Positions 1 to 7,853 are shown, counted from the stretch's first letter. The stretch is 64,000 nucleotides of DNA from an uncultured Clostridia bacterium (GCA_934271255.1 CAKQQS010000006.1:1-64000), one strand, 5' to 3'. The notes: generated by a model not told the origin, from the letters alone. A program made the numbers and translations.

Positions 1-290
1 TGTCCCGTTGCGGGTATCGTTGCCGTGTCGACTGCTCCGCATACGCACGTACGGGTTTTTTCGCCGTCTTGCGTACAGGTTGCCGCCGTAACGACAGTCC
101 ATTCGCCGTAAACGTGTTCGGTCGTCGCCGCTTCTACGTGGTCGCAACCTTCTTCGGTACAAGGTCTGTCATGGCAAGTATAGTCGTCCGCATACTTATG
201 CGTATGCCCGCCTAAATCGCATCCGGTCGCGATGCCGAGCGAAAGCGCGAGAACGGCAATCGTTGCCGGAATAATAGTGAGTTTCTTCAT
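1..290 (-). CDS. Lipoprotein, C-terminus beyond the window
   Basis: Partial gene that runs off the left edge; 96 residues are visible. It starts MKKLTIIPATIAVLALSLGI, a basic start and a hydrophobic core, then the lipobox ATGC with Cys at residue 27, so it should be a membrane-anchored lipoprotein. The mature part is rich in Cys, His and Thr and contains a stretch of the TCTQDGEKTRTCVCGA...IPATGH type, which is common in repeat-bearing surface proteins of Firmicutes. A good ribosome site (AGGAG) lies 7 bases before the ATG. The function cannot be told from the visible part. Confidence 0.8.
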   Translation of the reverse strand, partial: MKKLTIIPATIAVLALSLGIATGCDLGGHTHKYADDYTCHDRPCTEEGCDHVEAATTEHVYGEWTVVTAATCTQDGEKTRTCVCGAVDTATIPATG

Positions 291-397
291 CTTTTTCTCC
301 TTTTTTCGGTAGCCTGTCGGCTTAACCGTTTATTTTTTTTCGTTTGAAGAACCGTTTTAAACGGCAAAGCCCGTCGCGACGGATTCCCCCTATTCAT

Positions 398-426
398 ATC
401 TTACCACGCGCCGAAACGATTTTCAA
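398..426 (-). promoter_or_regulatory. Promoter of the lipoprotein gene
   Basis: On the minus strand TTGAAA (421-426) and TAAGAT (398-403) are 17 bases apart. This leaves a leader of about 100 bases that contains two short palindromes, near 371-382 and 351-363. Confidence 0.55.
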
Positions 427-519
427 TATATGGTTTTTGCAAAATTGTTCTCTATATTTGTTTTTTGTCTTGACTTTTCGATAAAAATGATATAAACTTG
501 AACAAAAGGAGAAACTTGT

Positions 520-1335
520 ATGGAAACTTTATCGATTAAGTTGCCGTTTAACACAAGACTTACGTTTTCCGAAGACGAAACCATGCACATGCACGAGTTT
601 TACGAGTGTTTCTACGTCAAAGAAGGCAGTATATATCACGAAATAGACGGTAGACTCGATTTGCTCGGCACGGGCGACGCGTTTATCGTTGCGCCGTACG
701 TCGCGCATAATTTCAAAAGAATAGACGGTCAGGACTGTTCTCATCGGGATTGCATGATTTCGGCGGAAGTTTTTGAAAAATGTTGTAAGCTTATAGACGA
801 AGACATTCTTAAAAGGTTGAAAACGGAGCGGTTTATCAAATATAGGTTTTCGCAAAGCGATATGCAAAACTTTGAAGATAACGTTTCGGCGTACGTTATA
901 TCGCAAAACGCCGAAAAGATGTTGAAATACGATAATTGTCTTGTCGTCGCGTTGCTGAGCCATGCGATTATCGTCGGCGACGACGCGCCCTGTCCCGACA
1001 ACGAGTTTATGATGAAATGCAACGCGGTTTTATCTAACTGCTTTACGAGTTTTAACGCGGTCGACGAAGTTTACGATGCGTTCGGGTACAACAAGTCGTA
1101 TATGAGCAAAAAGTTTAAAGAGAATTACGGCGTAACGCTTACCGAAAAAATCAACGAATTGAAAATAAGGTATTCGGACTATTTGCTTTCGGCTACCGAC
1201 TACACGATAGCGGCGATTTGCGATAAGATAGGCATCGAAAGCGCGCCTTATTTCTTCAAACTGTTCAAAAAATACTACGGCGCAACACCGCACCGCCGAA
1301 AAGCCCAACTCGGCGCAACGTCAATCGACAAATAA
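520..1335 (+). CDS. AraC-family transcriptional regulator
   Basis: A 271-residue regulator. The N-terminal part (about residues 1-120) is cupin-like with His-rich strands (HMHEFYE, then APYVAHNF), the usual sugar- or effector-sensing half. The C-terminal 100 residues hold the two helix-turn-helix units, ending in the typical KKYYGATPHRRK. AGGAG lies 8 bases before the ATG. Upstream, TTGACT (470-475) and TATAAA (491-496) are only 15 bases apart, so the promoter is uncertain. It is a single-gene unit with no obvious target beside it, and the ligand is unknown. Confidence 0.88.
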   Translation: METLSIKLPFNTRLTFSEDETMHMHEFYECFYVKEGSIYHEIDGRLDLLGTGDAFIVAPYVAHNFKRIDGQDCSHRDCMISAEVFEKCCKLIDEDILKRLKTERFIKYRFSQSDMQNFEDNVSAYVISQNAEKMLKYDNCLVVALLSHAIIVGDDAPCPDNEFMMKCNAVLSNCFTSFNAVDEVYDAFGYNKSYMSKKFKENYGVTLTEKINELKIRYSDYLLSATDYTIAAICDKIGIESAPYFFKLFKKYYGATPHRRKAQLGATSIDK

Positions 1336-1348
1336 TTTGATTTATAAA

Positions 1349-1375
1349 AAAAGACGGGCGGGCGGCTCGTCTTTA
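1349..1375. terminator. Shared terminator of the AraC gene and spo0A
   Basis: Stem AAAGACG / CGTCTTT with a GC-rich loop between two convergent genes. It has A bases on one side and a T-rich tail on the other, so it can serve both strands. Confidence 0.6.
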
Positions 1376-1410
1376 TATATTTATGATTATGAAATTACGT
1401 CGTGTACGGT

Positions 1411-2163
1411 TTACGCCATTTCAAGCAGCATTTTATCCGCTACCAGAGCGATAAACTCTCCGTTAGTAGGTTTTTCTTGCCCGACGTACGCTTTTACCCC
1501 GAACAAGTTGTTGATGATTTCTATTCGTCCCCTGTTCCACGCCACTTCTATCGCGTGCCTTATCGCCCTTTCGACTTTACTTGCCGACGTCGAGTATTTT
1601 TGCCCTATCCCCGGATAAAGTTGTTTGGTGATGTTGTTTATCAACGCAGGGTTTTTTACCGCCATCATTACTCCTTCCCGCAGATACCCGTATCCTTTAA
1701 TGTGCGGCGGTATCCCTACGTTTATAAATATATTGCTTACCTTCTCTTCAAGAACCTTTTGTTTAAGCCTTGAATCCGTAGGCCGTATTATCCCCGAATT
1801 ATATGGTTCAAGCAACCTTTCTTTCAGTACAGCGAAATCCACCGGTCTTACCATATAATATAACGCTCCTTTCTTTACGGCGAGATTTATCAGTTCGTCG
1901 CGCGAAAACGCCGAAACGACTATACATTTTATGTTCGGGTTTATTTCTTTCGCTCGTTCGAGAAAAGATATTCCGTCCATACCCGACAACACTATATCTA
2001 TTATAGCGTAATCCGTTCCCGTCTTCATGACGGCGTTCAATCCGTCCGCGCCGTTGGTGAACGCTCCGACTATCTCGAAATCTTCGTCGTTCGCAAAACT
2101 GTTGCAAATGCTTGATAGCGACTCCTCGTTATCTTGTAGTATTACTAACTTCCTTTTCTTCAT
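1411..2163 (-). CDS. spo0A: Sporulation response regulator Spo0A
   Basis: 250 residues with a receiver domain (1-125) and the Spo0A DNA-binding domain, recognised by GIPPHIKGYGYLREG, VERAIRHAIEVAWNRG and KPTNGEFIALVADK. Spo0A is the master regulator of entry into sporulation. The phosphate-accepting Asp56 is present (AIIDIVLSGMDG), and so is Ser84. However, the acidic pair before it reads Gln10-Asp11 instead of Asp-Asp, and the usual Lys-Pro of the active site is Arg106-Pro. Both changes are unusual for a phosphorylated receiver. AGGAGG lies 6 bases before the ATG. A consensus 0A box lies about 90 bases upstream. Confidence 0.95.
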   Translation of the reverse strand: MKKRKLVILQDNEESLSSICNSFANDEDFEIVGAFTNGADGLNAVMKTGTDYAIIDIVLSGMDGISFLERAKEINPNIKCIVVSAFSRDELINLAVKKGALYYMVRPVDFAVLKERLLEPYNSGIIRPTDSRLKQKVLEEKVSNIFINVGIPPHIKGYGYLREGVMMAVKNPALINNITKQLYPGIGQKYSTSASKVERAIRHAIEVAWNRGRIEIINNLFGVKAYVGQEKPTNGEFIALVADKMLLEMA

Positions 2164-2253
2164 TTTCAGCCTCCTTATCTGCTTACAATGCTATAATTCT
2201 ACATTATTTTCAAAAGAATGTATTAAGATATTTTGGAAAAACAAGGTGAGTTT

Positions 2254-2260
2254 TGTCGAA
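2254..2260 (+). promoter_or_regulatory. 0A box upstream of spo0A
   Basis: TGTCGAA, the Spo0A recognition heptamer, inside GAGTTTTGTCGAAACTC, which is itself an inverted repeat (GAGTTT/AAACTC). Its position suggests autoregulation of spo0A. The rest of 2164-2410 is AT-rich and holds no gene I can support. Confidence 0.55.
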
Positions 2261-2410
2261 ACTCTATCGTAATTACCGTCGAAAAAGCAGTTTTGCGAAT
2301 AATTATGTGAAAAATTAACCGAAAAGTCCGTTTTTTGGTAAAAAAACCGCTAAATACAAAAAACGACAAGATAAAAAATCATACTTTTTTAAAAAACAGG
2401 CAAAAGAGAG

Positions 2411-2439
2411 TTGACAAAATCGGCGATTTAATATATAAT
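2411..2439 (+). promoter_or_regulatory. Consensus promoter of the tRNA-Met/tRNA-Glu unit
   Basis: TTGACA (2411-2416) and TATAAT (2434-2439) with a 17-base spacer, an exact match to the vegetative sigma factor consensus. The predicted start is about 10 bases before the tRNA-Met gene. Confidence 0.9.
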
Positions 2440-2456
2440 GACAAAGCATTAGACGT

Positions 2457-2533
2457 GGCGGCGTAGCTTAGGTGGCTATAGCGGCCGGTTCATACCCGGC
2501 AGGTCGTTGGTTCGAGTCCGACCGCCGCTACCA
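2457..2533 (+). tRNA. tRNA-Met (CAT), elongator type
   Basis: 77 bases with a full cloverleaf. The acceptor GGCGGCG pairs with CGCCGCT through a G-U first pair, the anticodon stem is GCCGG/CCGGC with loop TTCATAC, the T arm contains GGTTCGAGTCC, and CCA is encoded. The paired position 1-72 and the lack of three G-C pairs in the anticodon stem favour the elongator over the initiator. A CAT tRNA read as Ile after lysidine modification cannot be fully excluded. Confidence 0.93.
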
Positions 2534-2539
2534 TATATC

Positions 2540-2614
2540 GGCCCCTTGGTCAAGTGGTTAAGACACCACCCTTTCACGGTGGTATCATGGGTTCGAATCC
2601 CGTAGGGGTCACCA
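2540..2614 (+). tRNA. tRNA-Glu (TTC)
   Basis: 75 bases. Acceptor GGCCCCT pairs with AGGGGTC, the anticodon stem CCACC/GGTGG encloses CTTTCAC, the T arm is GGGTTCGAATCCC, and CCA is encoded. It lies 6 bases after tRNA-Met and shares its promoter. Its 3' end is copied several times in the following 560 bases. Confidence 0.96.
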
Positions 2615-2622
2615 CAAAAAAA

Positions 2623-2650
2623 GAAGTAACTTTCGTTACTTCTTTTTTTT
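2623..2650 (+). terminator. Terminator of the tRNA unit
   Basis: Stem GAAGTAAC / GTTACTTC with loop TTTC followed by eight T. Related hairpins recur at 2794-2820 and 2956-2981. Confidence 0.9.
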
Positions 2651-2781
2651 GTTATGAAACTAAACGGGATTCGAATTAGGAGCGAGCAAACATCGTTTGC
2701 GTGTTTGCCGAATGGCAAAAAAACAGTCCGGTGGACTGTTTTGCGGGTACGGCCGCCACAGGGCGGGAATCCCGTAGGGGT
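2651..2781 (+). repeat. Repeat block A, copy 1
   Basis: 131 bases, differing at one position from the copy at 2982-3112. It runs from just after a terminator T-run to the tRNA tail motif CCCGTAGGGGT. Confidence 0.9.
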
Positions 2782-2981
2782 GTTTTTCGCAACAGTAACT
2801 TTTCGTTACTTCTTTTTTTTGTTATGATTTCTACTTTGATTCTAACCCATTCGGTTCGGTCGCCTTTGACGGACAAGCCTTGACGGACTAAGTCCTGTTC
2901 ACGGTTTTATCTTTTAAAACCGTGAACAGTATCCCGTAGGGGTGTTTTTCGCAACAGTAACTTTCGTTACTTCTTTTTTTT

Positions 2982-3112
2982 GTCATGAAACTAAACGGGA
3001 TTCGAATTAGGAGCGAGCAAACATCGTTTGCGTGTTTGCCGAATGGCAAAAAAACAGTCCGGTGGACTGTTTTGCGGGTACGGCCGCCACAGGGCGGGAA
3101 TCCCGTAGGGGT
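2982..3112 (+). repeat. Repeat block A, copy 2
   Basis: Second copy of the 131-base block, 331 bases after the first. Its tail continues as GGGGTCACAACA, closer to the real tRNA-Glu end than the tails at 2781 and 2943, which continue into GTTTTTCGCAACA. Confidence 0.9.
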
Positions 3113-3123
3113 CACAACAAAAA

Positions 3124-3152
3124 ACACGCACATAAATCGTGCGTGTTTTTTT
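3124..3152 (+). terminator. Terminator closing the repeat region
   Basis: Stem ACACGCAC / GTGCGTGT, loop of seven bases, then six T. Its sequence is unlike the three earlier hairpins but it holds the same place after a tRNA tail copy. Confidence 0.75.
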
Positions 3153-3233
3153 CGTGGTGTCCCCTACTTCGATTCCAACCCATTCGGTTCGGTCGCCTTT
3201 GACGGACAAGCGACTATTCAAGATTTTAAATCC

Positions 3234-4802
3234 TTACATCAGCGGAGCGAAAAATCTTACGAGCGAGCGGAAAAGTTTTCTCAGCCAGCCCGTTTTGACT
3301 GTTTCGGGTTGTATGTAAATACTCTTTTCCATCGTTTCCGTCATGTCCTTTTTTAAATCCGCGATACTGTCCGTTTTATACATCCACACACCGTTTTCAA
3401 AATGGTGTACCAAACTTCTGTAATCCATATTCACCGTCCCTATCATTGCCGTTTCGTCGTCGACCAAATATGATTTTGCGTGAATAAATCCCGGTTTGTA
3501 TTCGTATATCTTTACGCCCGCTTTCATAAGCCGTTCGTAAAACGTTTTAGTCATTTCAAACACGATTTTCTTGTCGGGAATATGCGGAACGACGATTCTC
3601 ACGTCCACGCCCTTCAACGCCGCGCTTTCAAGAGCAAGACACAAGTCGTTATCTATAATGAGATACGGCGTTGTTATATACGCGTACCGTTTAGCGTTAA
3701 AGAGCATATCGACAATCAAACTTTGCGCGACTCGGCGTTTATAGAACGGTTTGGGGCCGTCCCCGAAAGGCACAACGTATCCGTCGGCAGATACGTCCGT
3801 CGCGGGGAAAAGCGTTTCCGCGTCGGGATTTTCGGGCGGTTTTTTTACGTTGATGCCGAAATCTATCAGGAACATTCTCGTAAACTCGTAAACGGCTTCG
3901 CCTTCGAGACGAATACCCGAATCTTTCCAGTGCCCGAACCTTTTTTTCAAATTGACGTATTCGTCGGCGATGTTGACGCCGCCCGTATAACATATTTTGC
4001 CGTCCGCAATCATAAGTTTTCTGTGCGAACGGTTGTTGAACTCGTTGTCCGCTTGTCCTTTCAACCGAGAGAACTGCGTTGCTTTTATACCGTACTTCCT
4101 GAGTTTTTTAGCGTAGTTTCCGGGTAGCGTTCTCATACAACCTATATCGTCGAACAGTACCCTTACATCAAGACCTTGTTTCGCTTTCTCTTTTAAAATA
4201 TCTAAAATCGAATCCCAAAACTCGCCTTGCTCGATAATGAAAAACTCCAAATAAATAAAGTTTTGCGCGTTTTCAAGGTCGACGAGCATACTCTTCCACA
4301 TCTCTTCGCCCTGCGAAAAGTAAGTTTGCCGCGTATCGGAAAACAACGCGCTGCCCGAGAGTTTACGCAACAACTCCGCCTGATTGTACGCGGTAAGGTT
4401 TTCTTCTTTAAGCCTGTCCGCGCGACCGTCGACGTATTCGGGGTACTTAAAATCGGCAAGTTTAATAAGCCGTTTAACGAACTTTCGTTTTAATTTTCTC
4501 GAATAGAACATTAAATACAGCATAAACCCGACTATCGGAAAAACCAGAACGACCACCAGCCACGGAACTTTATATTCGGGGTTGTCGTTAGACGCGATAA
4601 TAGTGATTATGCACGCGACGTCCAAAAAAAGCGCGATAAAAAAAACGTGCGGAACGTAAAGGCACGCCCAGATAACCAAACCGATAATAGCCGCTACTTC
4701 CGCGACGGATATAAGCACCGCGAACACGTACCGTAACGGAACGTATCTCACCCTTCTTCTTTTCTTTTTCTTTTTTTCAACGGAGTTCTTGTTTTCTTCC
4801 AT
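3234..4802 (-). CDS. cls: Cardiolipin synthase (phospholipase D family)
   Basis: 522 residues. After a very basic start (a run of Lys and Arg) come about three membrane segments (residues 20-110), then two phospholipase D domains with HKD motifs near residue 260 (HRKLMIADGKICYTGG) and 440 (HAKSYLVDDETAMIGT). These join two phosphatidylglycerol molecules into cardiolipin at the membrane. The frame is open 22 codons further upstream, but that part contains a strong promoter, so I start at the ATG of MEENKNSVEK. No strong ribosome site is visible. It is a single-gene unit. Confidence 0.93.
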   Translation of the reverse strand: MEENKNSVEKKKKKRRRVRYVPLRYVFAVLISVAEVAAIIGLVIWACLYVPHVFFIALFLDVACIITIIASNDNPEYKVPWLVVVLVFPIVGFMLYLMFYSRKLKRKFVKRLIKLADFKYPEYVDGRADRLKEENLTAYNQAELLRKLSGSALFSDTRQTYFSQGEEMWKSMLVDLENAQNFIYLEFFIIEQGEFWDSILDILKEKAKQGLDVRVLFDDIGCMRTLPGNYAKKLRKYGIKATQFSRLKGQADNEFNNRSHRKLMIADGKICYTGGVNIADEYVNLKKRFGHWKDSGIRLEGEAVYEFTRMFLIDFGINVKKPPENPDAETLFPATDVSADGYVVPFGDGPKPFYKRRVAQSLIVDMLFNAKRYAYITTPYLIIDNDLCLALESAALKGVDVRIVVPHIPDKKIVFEMTKTFYERLMKAGVKIYEYKPGFIHAKSYLVDDETAMIGTVNMDYRSLVHHFENGVWMYKTDSIADLKKDMTETMEKSIYIQPETVKTGWLRKLFRSLVRFFAPLM

Positions 4803-4833
4803 GTTTTCAACCCTTAAAATAAGATCAAACAAC

Positions 4834-4862
4834 AGTATACAAAAAACTCGGGCGTTTGTCAA
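4834..4862 (-). promoter_or_regulatory. Promoter of cls, set inside a terminator
   Basis: TTGACA (4857-4862) and TATACT (4834-4839) with 17 bases between. The -35 box lies in the loop of the terminator hairpin at 4844-4879 and the -10 box directly follows its T-run. Confidence 0.8.
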
Positions 4863-4879
4863 CGACAACGCCCGAGTTT
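4841..4879 (-). terminator. Terminator of the iron-uptake operon
   Basis: Perfect 11-bp stem AAACTCGGGCG / CGCCCGAGTTT with a 14-base loop; the minus-strand transcript then runs into six T. Confidence 0.85.
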
Positions 4880-4978
4880 CTCTCTGTTATAGTTTTGCGC
4901 AAAAGTTTAAATGACAATTGAAAAAATATAAGACTTCGGAGTTTTTTGATAATGACCTTTACTTTTGCGCGGAATAAG

Positions 4979-5155
4979 TTAAAGTTTAGTAACGCTTTTT
5001 TTGTTTACGTTTTTCGCCTTGGAACAGCAAGCGCAGTTACCGTCGCAACAATCACAAGAAGTTTTGCCGCGTTTTCTTTTAACGATAGTCGTAACGGCGA
5101 CGCTTATAACCACCCCTACGCAAAAAATTATCAAAAGTATTTCCCAAACGCCCAT
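4979..5155 (-). CDS. FeoB-associated Cys-rich membrane protein
   Basis: 58 residues: one N-terminal membrane helix (MGVWEILLIIFCVGVVISVA), a basic patch KRKRGK, then a Cys cluster CDCCDGNCACC and a Lys-rich end. This is the layout of the small FeoB-associated family found directly after feoB in Firmicutes. It starts 4 bases after the feoB stop codon. It probably sits beside FeoB in the membrane and may bind ferrous iron through the Cys cluster; the last point is inference. Confidence 0.88.
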   Translation of the reverse strand: MGVWEILLIIFCVGVVISVAVTTIVKRKRGKTSCDCCDGNCACCSKAKNVNKKSVTKL

Positions 5156-5159
5156 AAAA

Positions 5160-7457
5160 TCACGCTCCTTGTTTACGTTTTACTAATTTGCCGTTTTTCA
5201 GCATTATCGCAAGAACTACCAACGCGATAACGGCTGCCCAAATAAAGCAAGTCCACCACCACGAGCCTATCGTGTAAATCATACAAGATACGATATACGA
5301 CGACGCCAGCCAGAAGAATATCGTTCCTTTAAACGTTTTGCCGTTTTGGAGTTCCGCTTTCGCCGTGCCGACCGCCGCAAAACACGGAATAGTCGTCATA
5401 TTAAACGCTATAAACGATATCAGCGCGGGAACGGAAATACCCGTTGCGAGTATCATCGCCTGAACGGCGTCTACGCCGTTTTCCGCCGTAATGTCGAGTC
5501 CGCCGAGTTCGAGCCCCGCAACCGCGACAAGACACGCCGCAATCGTAGCGAACGTCGAAATGACGTTTTCTTTCGCGATAAGCCCCGCTATAACCGCTAC
5601 CACGAACACCCAACCGAATTTGCCGAGTTGACTGCCGAATCCGAGCGGGGTAAACACGGGTTGAACAAGACTGCTTATCTGCGCCAGAATGCTTTGGTTG
5701 ATTTGTTCGTCGCTAAGGAACTTCCAACTCATCGAGAAGTGCGAAAGCACCCATATAACTATCGTCGACGCAAGAATTATGGTGAACGCCTTTTTAACGA
5801 AATGTTTCGTTTTGTCCCAAAGGTGCGCCATAAGATTTTTAAATTGCGGCAAATGGTACGCCGGCAATTCCATAATAAACGGCGGGGTTTCGCCTTTGAG
5901 CGTGGTGCTTCTCATAAACAACACCGCGACTACCGCCGAAAGAATGCCTAAAAGATACATCGAGTACGTTATCAAATCCGCGTTGCCTACCTTGAAAAAG
6001 GCAACGATCGCGCCCGCAACCGCCGTTAAAATAGGCAGTTTCGCTCCGCAACTGAAAAAGGGAATTACGCGGATAGTCGCCGTTCTTTCTTTTTCGTCGG
6101 CAAGCGTTCTCGTGTTTATCATCGCGGGGACCGAACAACCGAACCCCATTATCATCGGCATAAACGCTCTGCCCGACAAACCGAACTTTCTGAACGCTCT
6201 GTCGAGAATGAAAGCGATTCGCGCCATATACCCGCTGTCTTCCAGAATCGAAAAGAACAAGAAAAGTACCAGAATCGGGGGAAGGAAAGAAAGCACTGCC
6301 GCAAGACCTTCAAAAATACCGTTTACGATAAGTCCCGAAGCCCAAGCCGCCATACCGCTGTTTTCGATAAGACCGCCCAGCCAACCGAACAGTTCGCCTA
6401 CGAGCATATCGTTCCAGATATTATTGACGATTACGCCCGGCGAGAACACGGCTCCGTCGTAAAGACAGGCGAGTAGTTTACCACCGAAAACTTCCGTGTT
6501 TATACCCAAATCTTCCAAAGACGGCAATTTGAAAATCGCGCCTAAGTACAAAAAGTCCTCGCTGAACGTCAAGTGGAATATCGCGAACAGGATAAGCAGG
6601 AAAATAGGTATACCCCAAATCTTGTGCGTTAAAACCTTGTCGGCTTTGTCCGATTTCGTCATTTTGACTTTCTCTTTATTTTTACGGGTTACTACCGAGC
6701 CGAAATGCTTGGATATGTATTTATACCTTCCGTCCGCGACGAGCGCTTCGAAATCGTCGCCGAACACTTCGTCGTTATACGTCTTTTTAAACTCGTCGAT
6801 CATCGCGACCGTTTCTTTATGCATAGACGTTTCTATCGAGTCGTTCTCTACGAGTTTTATCGCGTGAAAAAGCGGATTATCGACGTTTTGACCTTTAAGC
6901 GCAATCGTAACGTCCGTTATCAGATGCGAAACAGACGAATCGGCAAGCACCGATACCCCCGCGCGTTTCTTTTTGCTTTCGTTATACGCCTTGTCGGTCA
7001 ACTCTTTCAAGCCCGTTCCCTTTAACGCGGAAATCTTTACGACGGGAACGCCGAGCCTTTTTTCGAGTTCCTTTTCGTCTATCTTGTCCCCCGCTTTCTC
7101 AACCGCGTCCATCATGTTAAGCGCAATTACCATAGGAACGTCTATTTCCATTATCTGAGTGGTCAGATACAAGTTACGTTCAAGGTTGGTAGCGTCTACT
7201 ATATTGATGATACAGTCGGGTTTTTCGTCGAGAATATAATTTCTTGCGATTACTTCTTCGGGAGTGTACGGCGAAAGAGAATAAATGCCGGGCAAGTCGA
7301 TTATCGCGACGTGTTCTTCGCATTTTTTATATACGCCTTCCCGTTTGTCGACGGTAACGCCAGGCCAGTTTCCGACGTGCGCCGTAGAACCCGTCAGACT
7401 GTTGAACAACGTCGTTTTTCCGCAGTTGGGATTGCCTGCTAACGCAAATCTTTTCAT
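5160..7457 (-). CDS. feoB: Ferrous iron transporter B
   Basis: 765 residues. The N-terminal G domain shows GNPNCGKTT (residues 8-16), IIDLPGIYSLSP and NMMD; the membrane part has repeated gate domains with GFGCSVPAMINTRT and SCGAKLPILTA. It imports Fe2+ across the cytoplasmic membrane. I start at the ATG of MKRFALAGNP because GGAGG lies before it and the ATG overlaps the feoA stop in ATGA; the frame is open eight codons further up. It is part of the operon from 8078 to 4979. Confidence 0.97.
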   Translation of the reverse strand: MKRFALAGNPNCGKTTLFNSLTGSTAHVGNWPGVTVDKREGVYKKCEEHVAIIDLPGIYSLSPYTPEEVIARNYILDEKPDCIINIVDATNLERNLYLTTQIMEIDVPMVIALNMMDAVEKAGDKIDEKELEKRLGVPVVKISALKGTGLKELTDKAYNESKKKRAGVSVLADSSVSHLITDVTIALKGQNVDNPLFHAIKLVENDSIETSMHKETVAMIDEFKKTYNDEVFGDDFEALVADGRYKYISKHFGSVVTRKNKEKVKMTKSDKADKVLTHKIWGIPIFLLILFAIFHLTFSEDFLYLGAIFKLPSLEDLGINTEVFGGKLLACLYDGAVFSPGVIVNNIWNDMLVGELFGWLGGLIENSGMAAWASGLIVNGIFEGLAAVLSFLPPILVLFLFFSILEDSGYMARIAFILDRAFRKFGLSGRAFMPMIMGFGCSVPAMINTRTLADEKERTATIRVIPFFSCGAKLPILTAVAGAIVAFFKVGNADLITYSMYLLGILSAVVAVLFMRSTTLKGETPPFIMELPAYHLPQFKNLMAHLWDKTKHFVKKAFTIILASTIVIWVLSHFSMSWKFLSDEQINQSILAQISSLVQPVFTPLGFGSQLGKFGWVFVVAVIAGLIAKENVISTFATIAACLVAVAGLELGGLDITAENGVDAVQAMILATGISVPALISFIAFNMTTIPCFAAVGTAKAELQNGKTFKGTIFFWLASSYIVSCMIYTIGSWWWTCFIWAAVIALVVLAIMLKNGKLVKRKQGA

Positions 7458-7687
7458 TTGTTCACCTCCGTCAGAACGCATTCCGCTTCGCTCTTTCTGA
7501 GAGTAAGTTCGTACCCGCGCAAAGTTATCTCGATAGGATCGCCTAACGGCGCTTTTTTTCTCATATACACTTCCGCACCGGGCGTTATGCCCATATCGAA
7601 CAGCCTTCTTTTGATTTTTCCTTCGCCCGATACTTTCTTTACGATACCCGTATCGCCGACGGAAAATAAATTAAGTGTCTTTTCCAT
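7454..7687 (-). CDS. feoA: Ferrous iron transport protein A
   Basis: 77 residues, SH3-like FeoA fold: VGDTGIVKKVSG, RRLFDMGITPGAEV, PIEITLRGYELTLRKSEA. FeoA supports FeoB at the membrane. Its stop overlaps the feoB start by four bases, so translation is probably coupled. A second FeoA-like gene lies upstream at 7854. Confidence 0.93.
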   Translation of the reverse strand: MEKTLNLFSVGDTGIVKKVSGEGKIKRRLFDMGITPGAEVYMRKKAPLGDPIEITLRGYELTLRKSEAECVLTEVNK

Positions 7688-7796
7688 TCTTATGCTCCTT
7701 TATTTTTCTTTTCAATATCCGATTAAGCCCGTTTTCGATTGCATACAAAACTCCGACGAAACAAAACGAACAAATAATCGCAATAACCAAAACCAT
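7671..7796 (-). CDS. Possible 41-residue membrane protein in the feo operon
   Basis: An open frame between the two feoA-like genes: MVLVIAIICSFCFVGVLYAI, a single hydrophobic helix, followed by a basic tail (NRILKRKIKEHKNGK). AAGGG lies before its ATG and it overlaps the feoA start by 17 bases, which fits translational coupling. I do not recognise a family. It has the same one-helix-plus-basic-tail layout as the FeoB-associated protein but lacks the Cys cluster. Confidence 0.5.
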   Translation of the reverse strand: MVLVIAIICSFCFVGVLYAIENGLNRILKRKIKEHKNGKDT

Positions 7797-7853
7797 ACCT
7801 TTCCCTTTTGCGGCGTTTTCATCGCCGAAAAACAGGCTTACGCCCCACGCCCG

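Larger units (their letters stand above)
2651..3211 (+). repeat. Hairpin-rich duplications of the tRNA-Glu tail and terminator
   Basis: No gene is visible here. The stretch is built from repeated blocks: A (2651-2781 and 2982-3112), B with tail plus terminator (2769-2820 and 2931-2981) and C (2838-2878 and 3171-3211). Blocks end with the tRNA-Glu tail motif ATCCCGTAGGGGT and start, just after a terminator, with an inverted T-arm copy (ACGGGATTCGAATT; a longer inverted copy lies at 3156-3182). Between them are perfect small hairpins such as GCAAAC/GTTTGC, TTTGCC/GGCAAA, ACAGTCC/GGACTGT and a 13-bp stem at 2897-2927. Open frames here are by-products of the repeats. Confidence 0.75.

Noticed and set aside
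290..400. Cyclic-di-GMP-type riboswitch in the leader of the first lipoprotein gene
   Set aside because: A few short matches (GCAAAGCC-like, on the wrong strand) but no core structure.
2476..3221. Minus-strand open frames across the tRNAs and following repeats
   Set aside because: They are antisense readings of tRNA and hairpin repeats (for example GGRTRTNDLPGMN, opposite tRNA-Met), a known source of false proteins.
4803..4868. Upstream start for the cardiolipin synthase
   Set aside because: This stretch holds the exact promoter TTGACA-17-TATACT and half of a terminator, so it is not coding.
5346..5951. Long plus-strand frames opposite feoB, clpB, pst and cas9
   Set aside because: Arg- and Phe-rich shadow frames without ribosome sites or family features; the opposite strand codes for well-known proteins.
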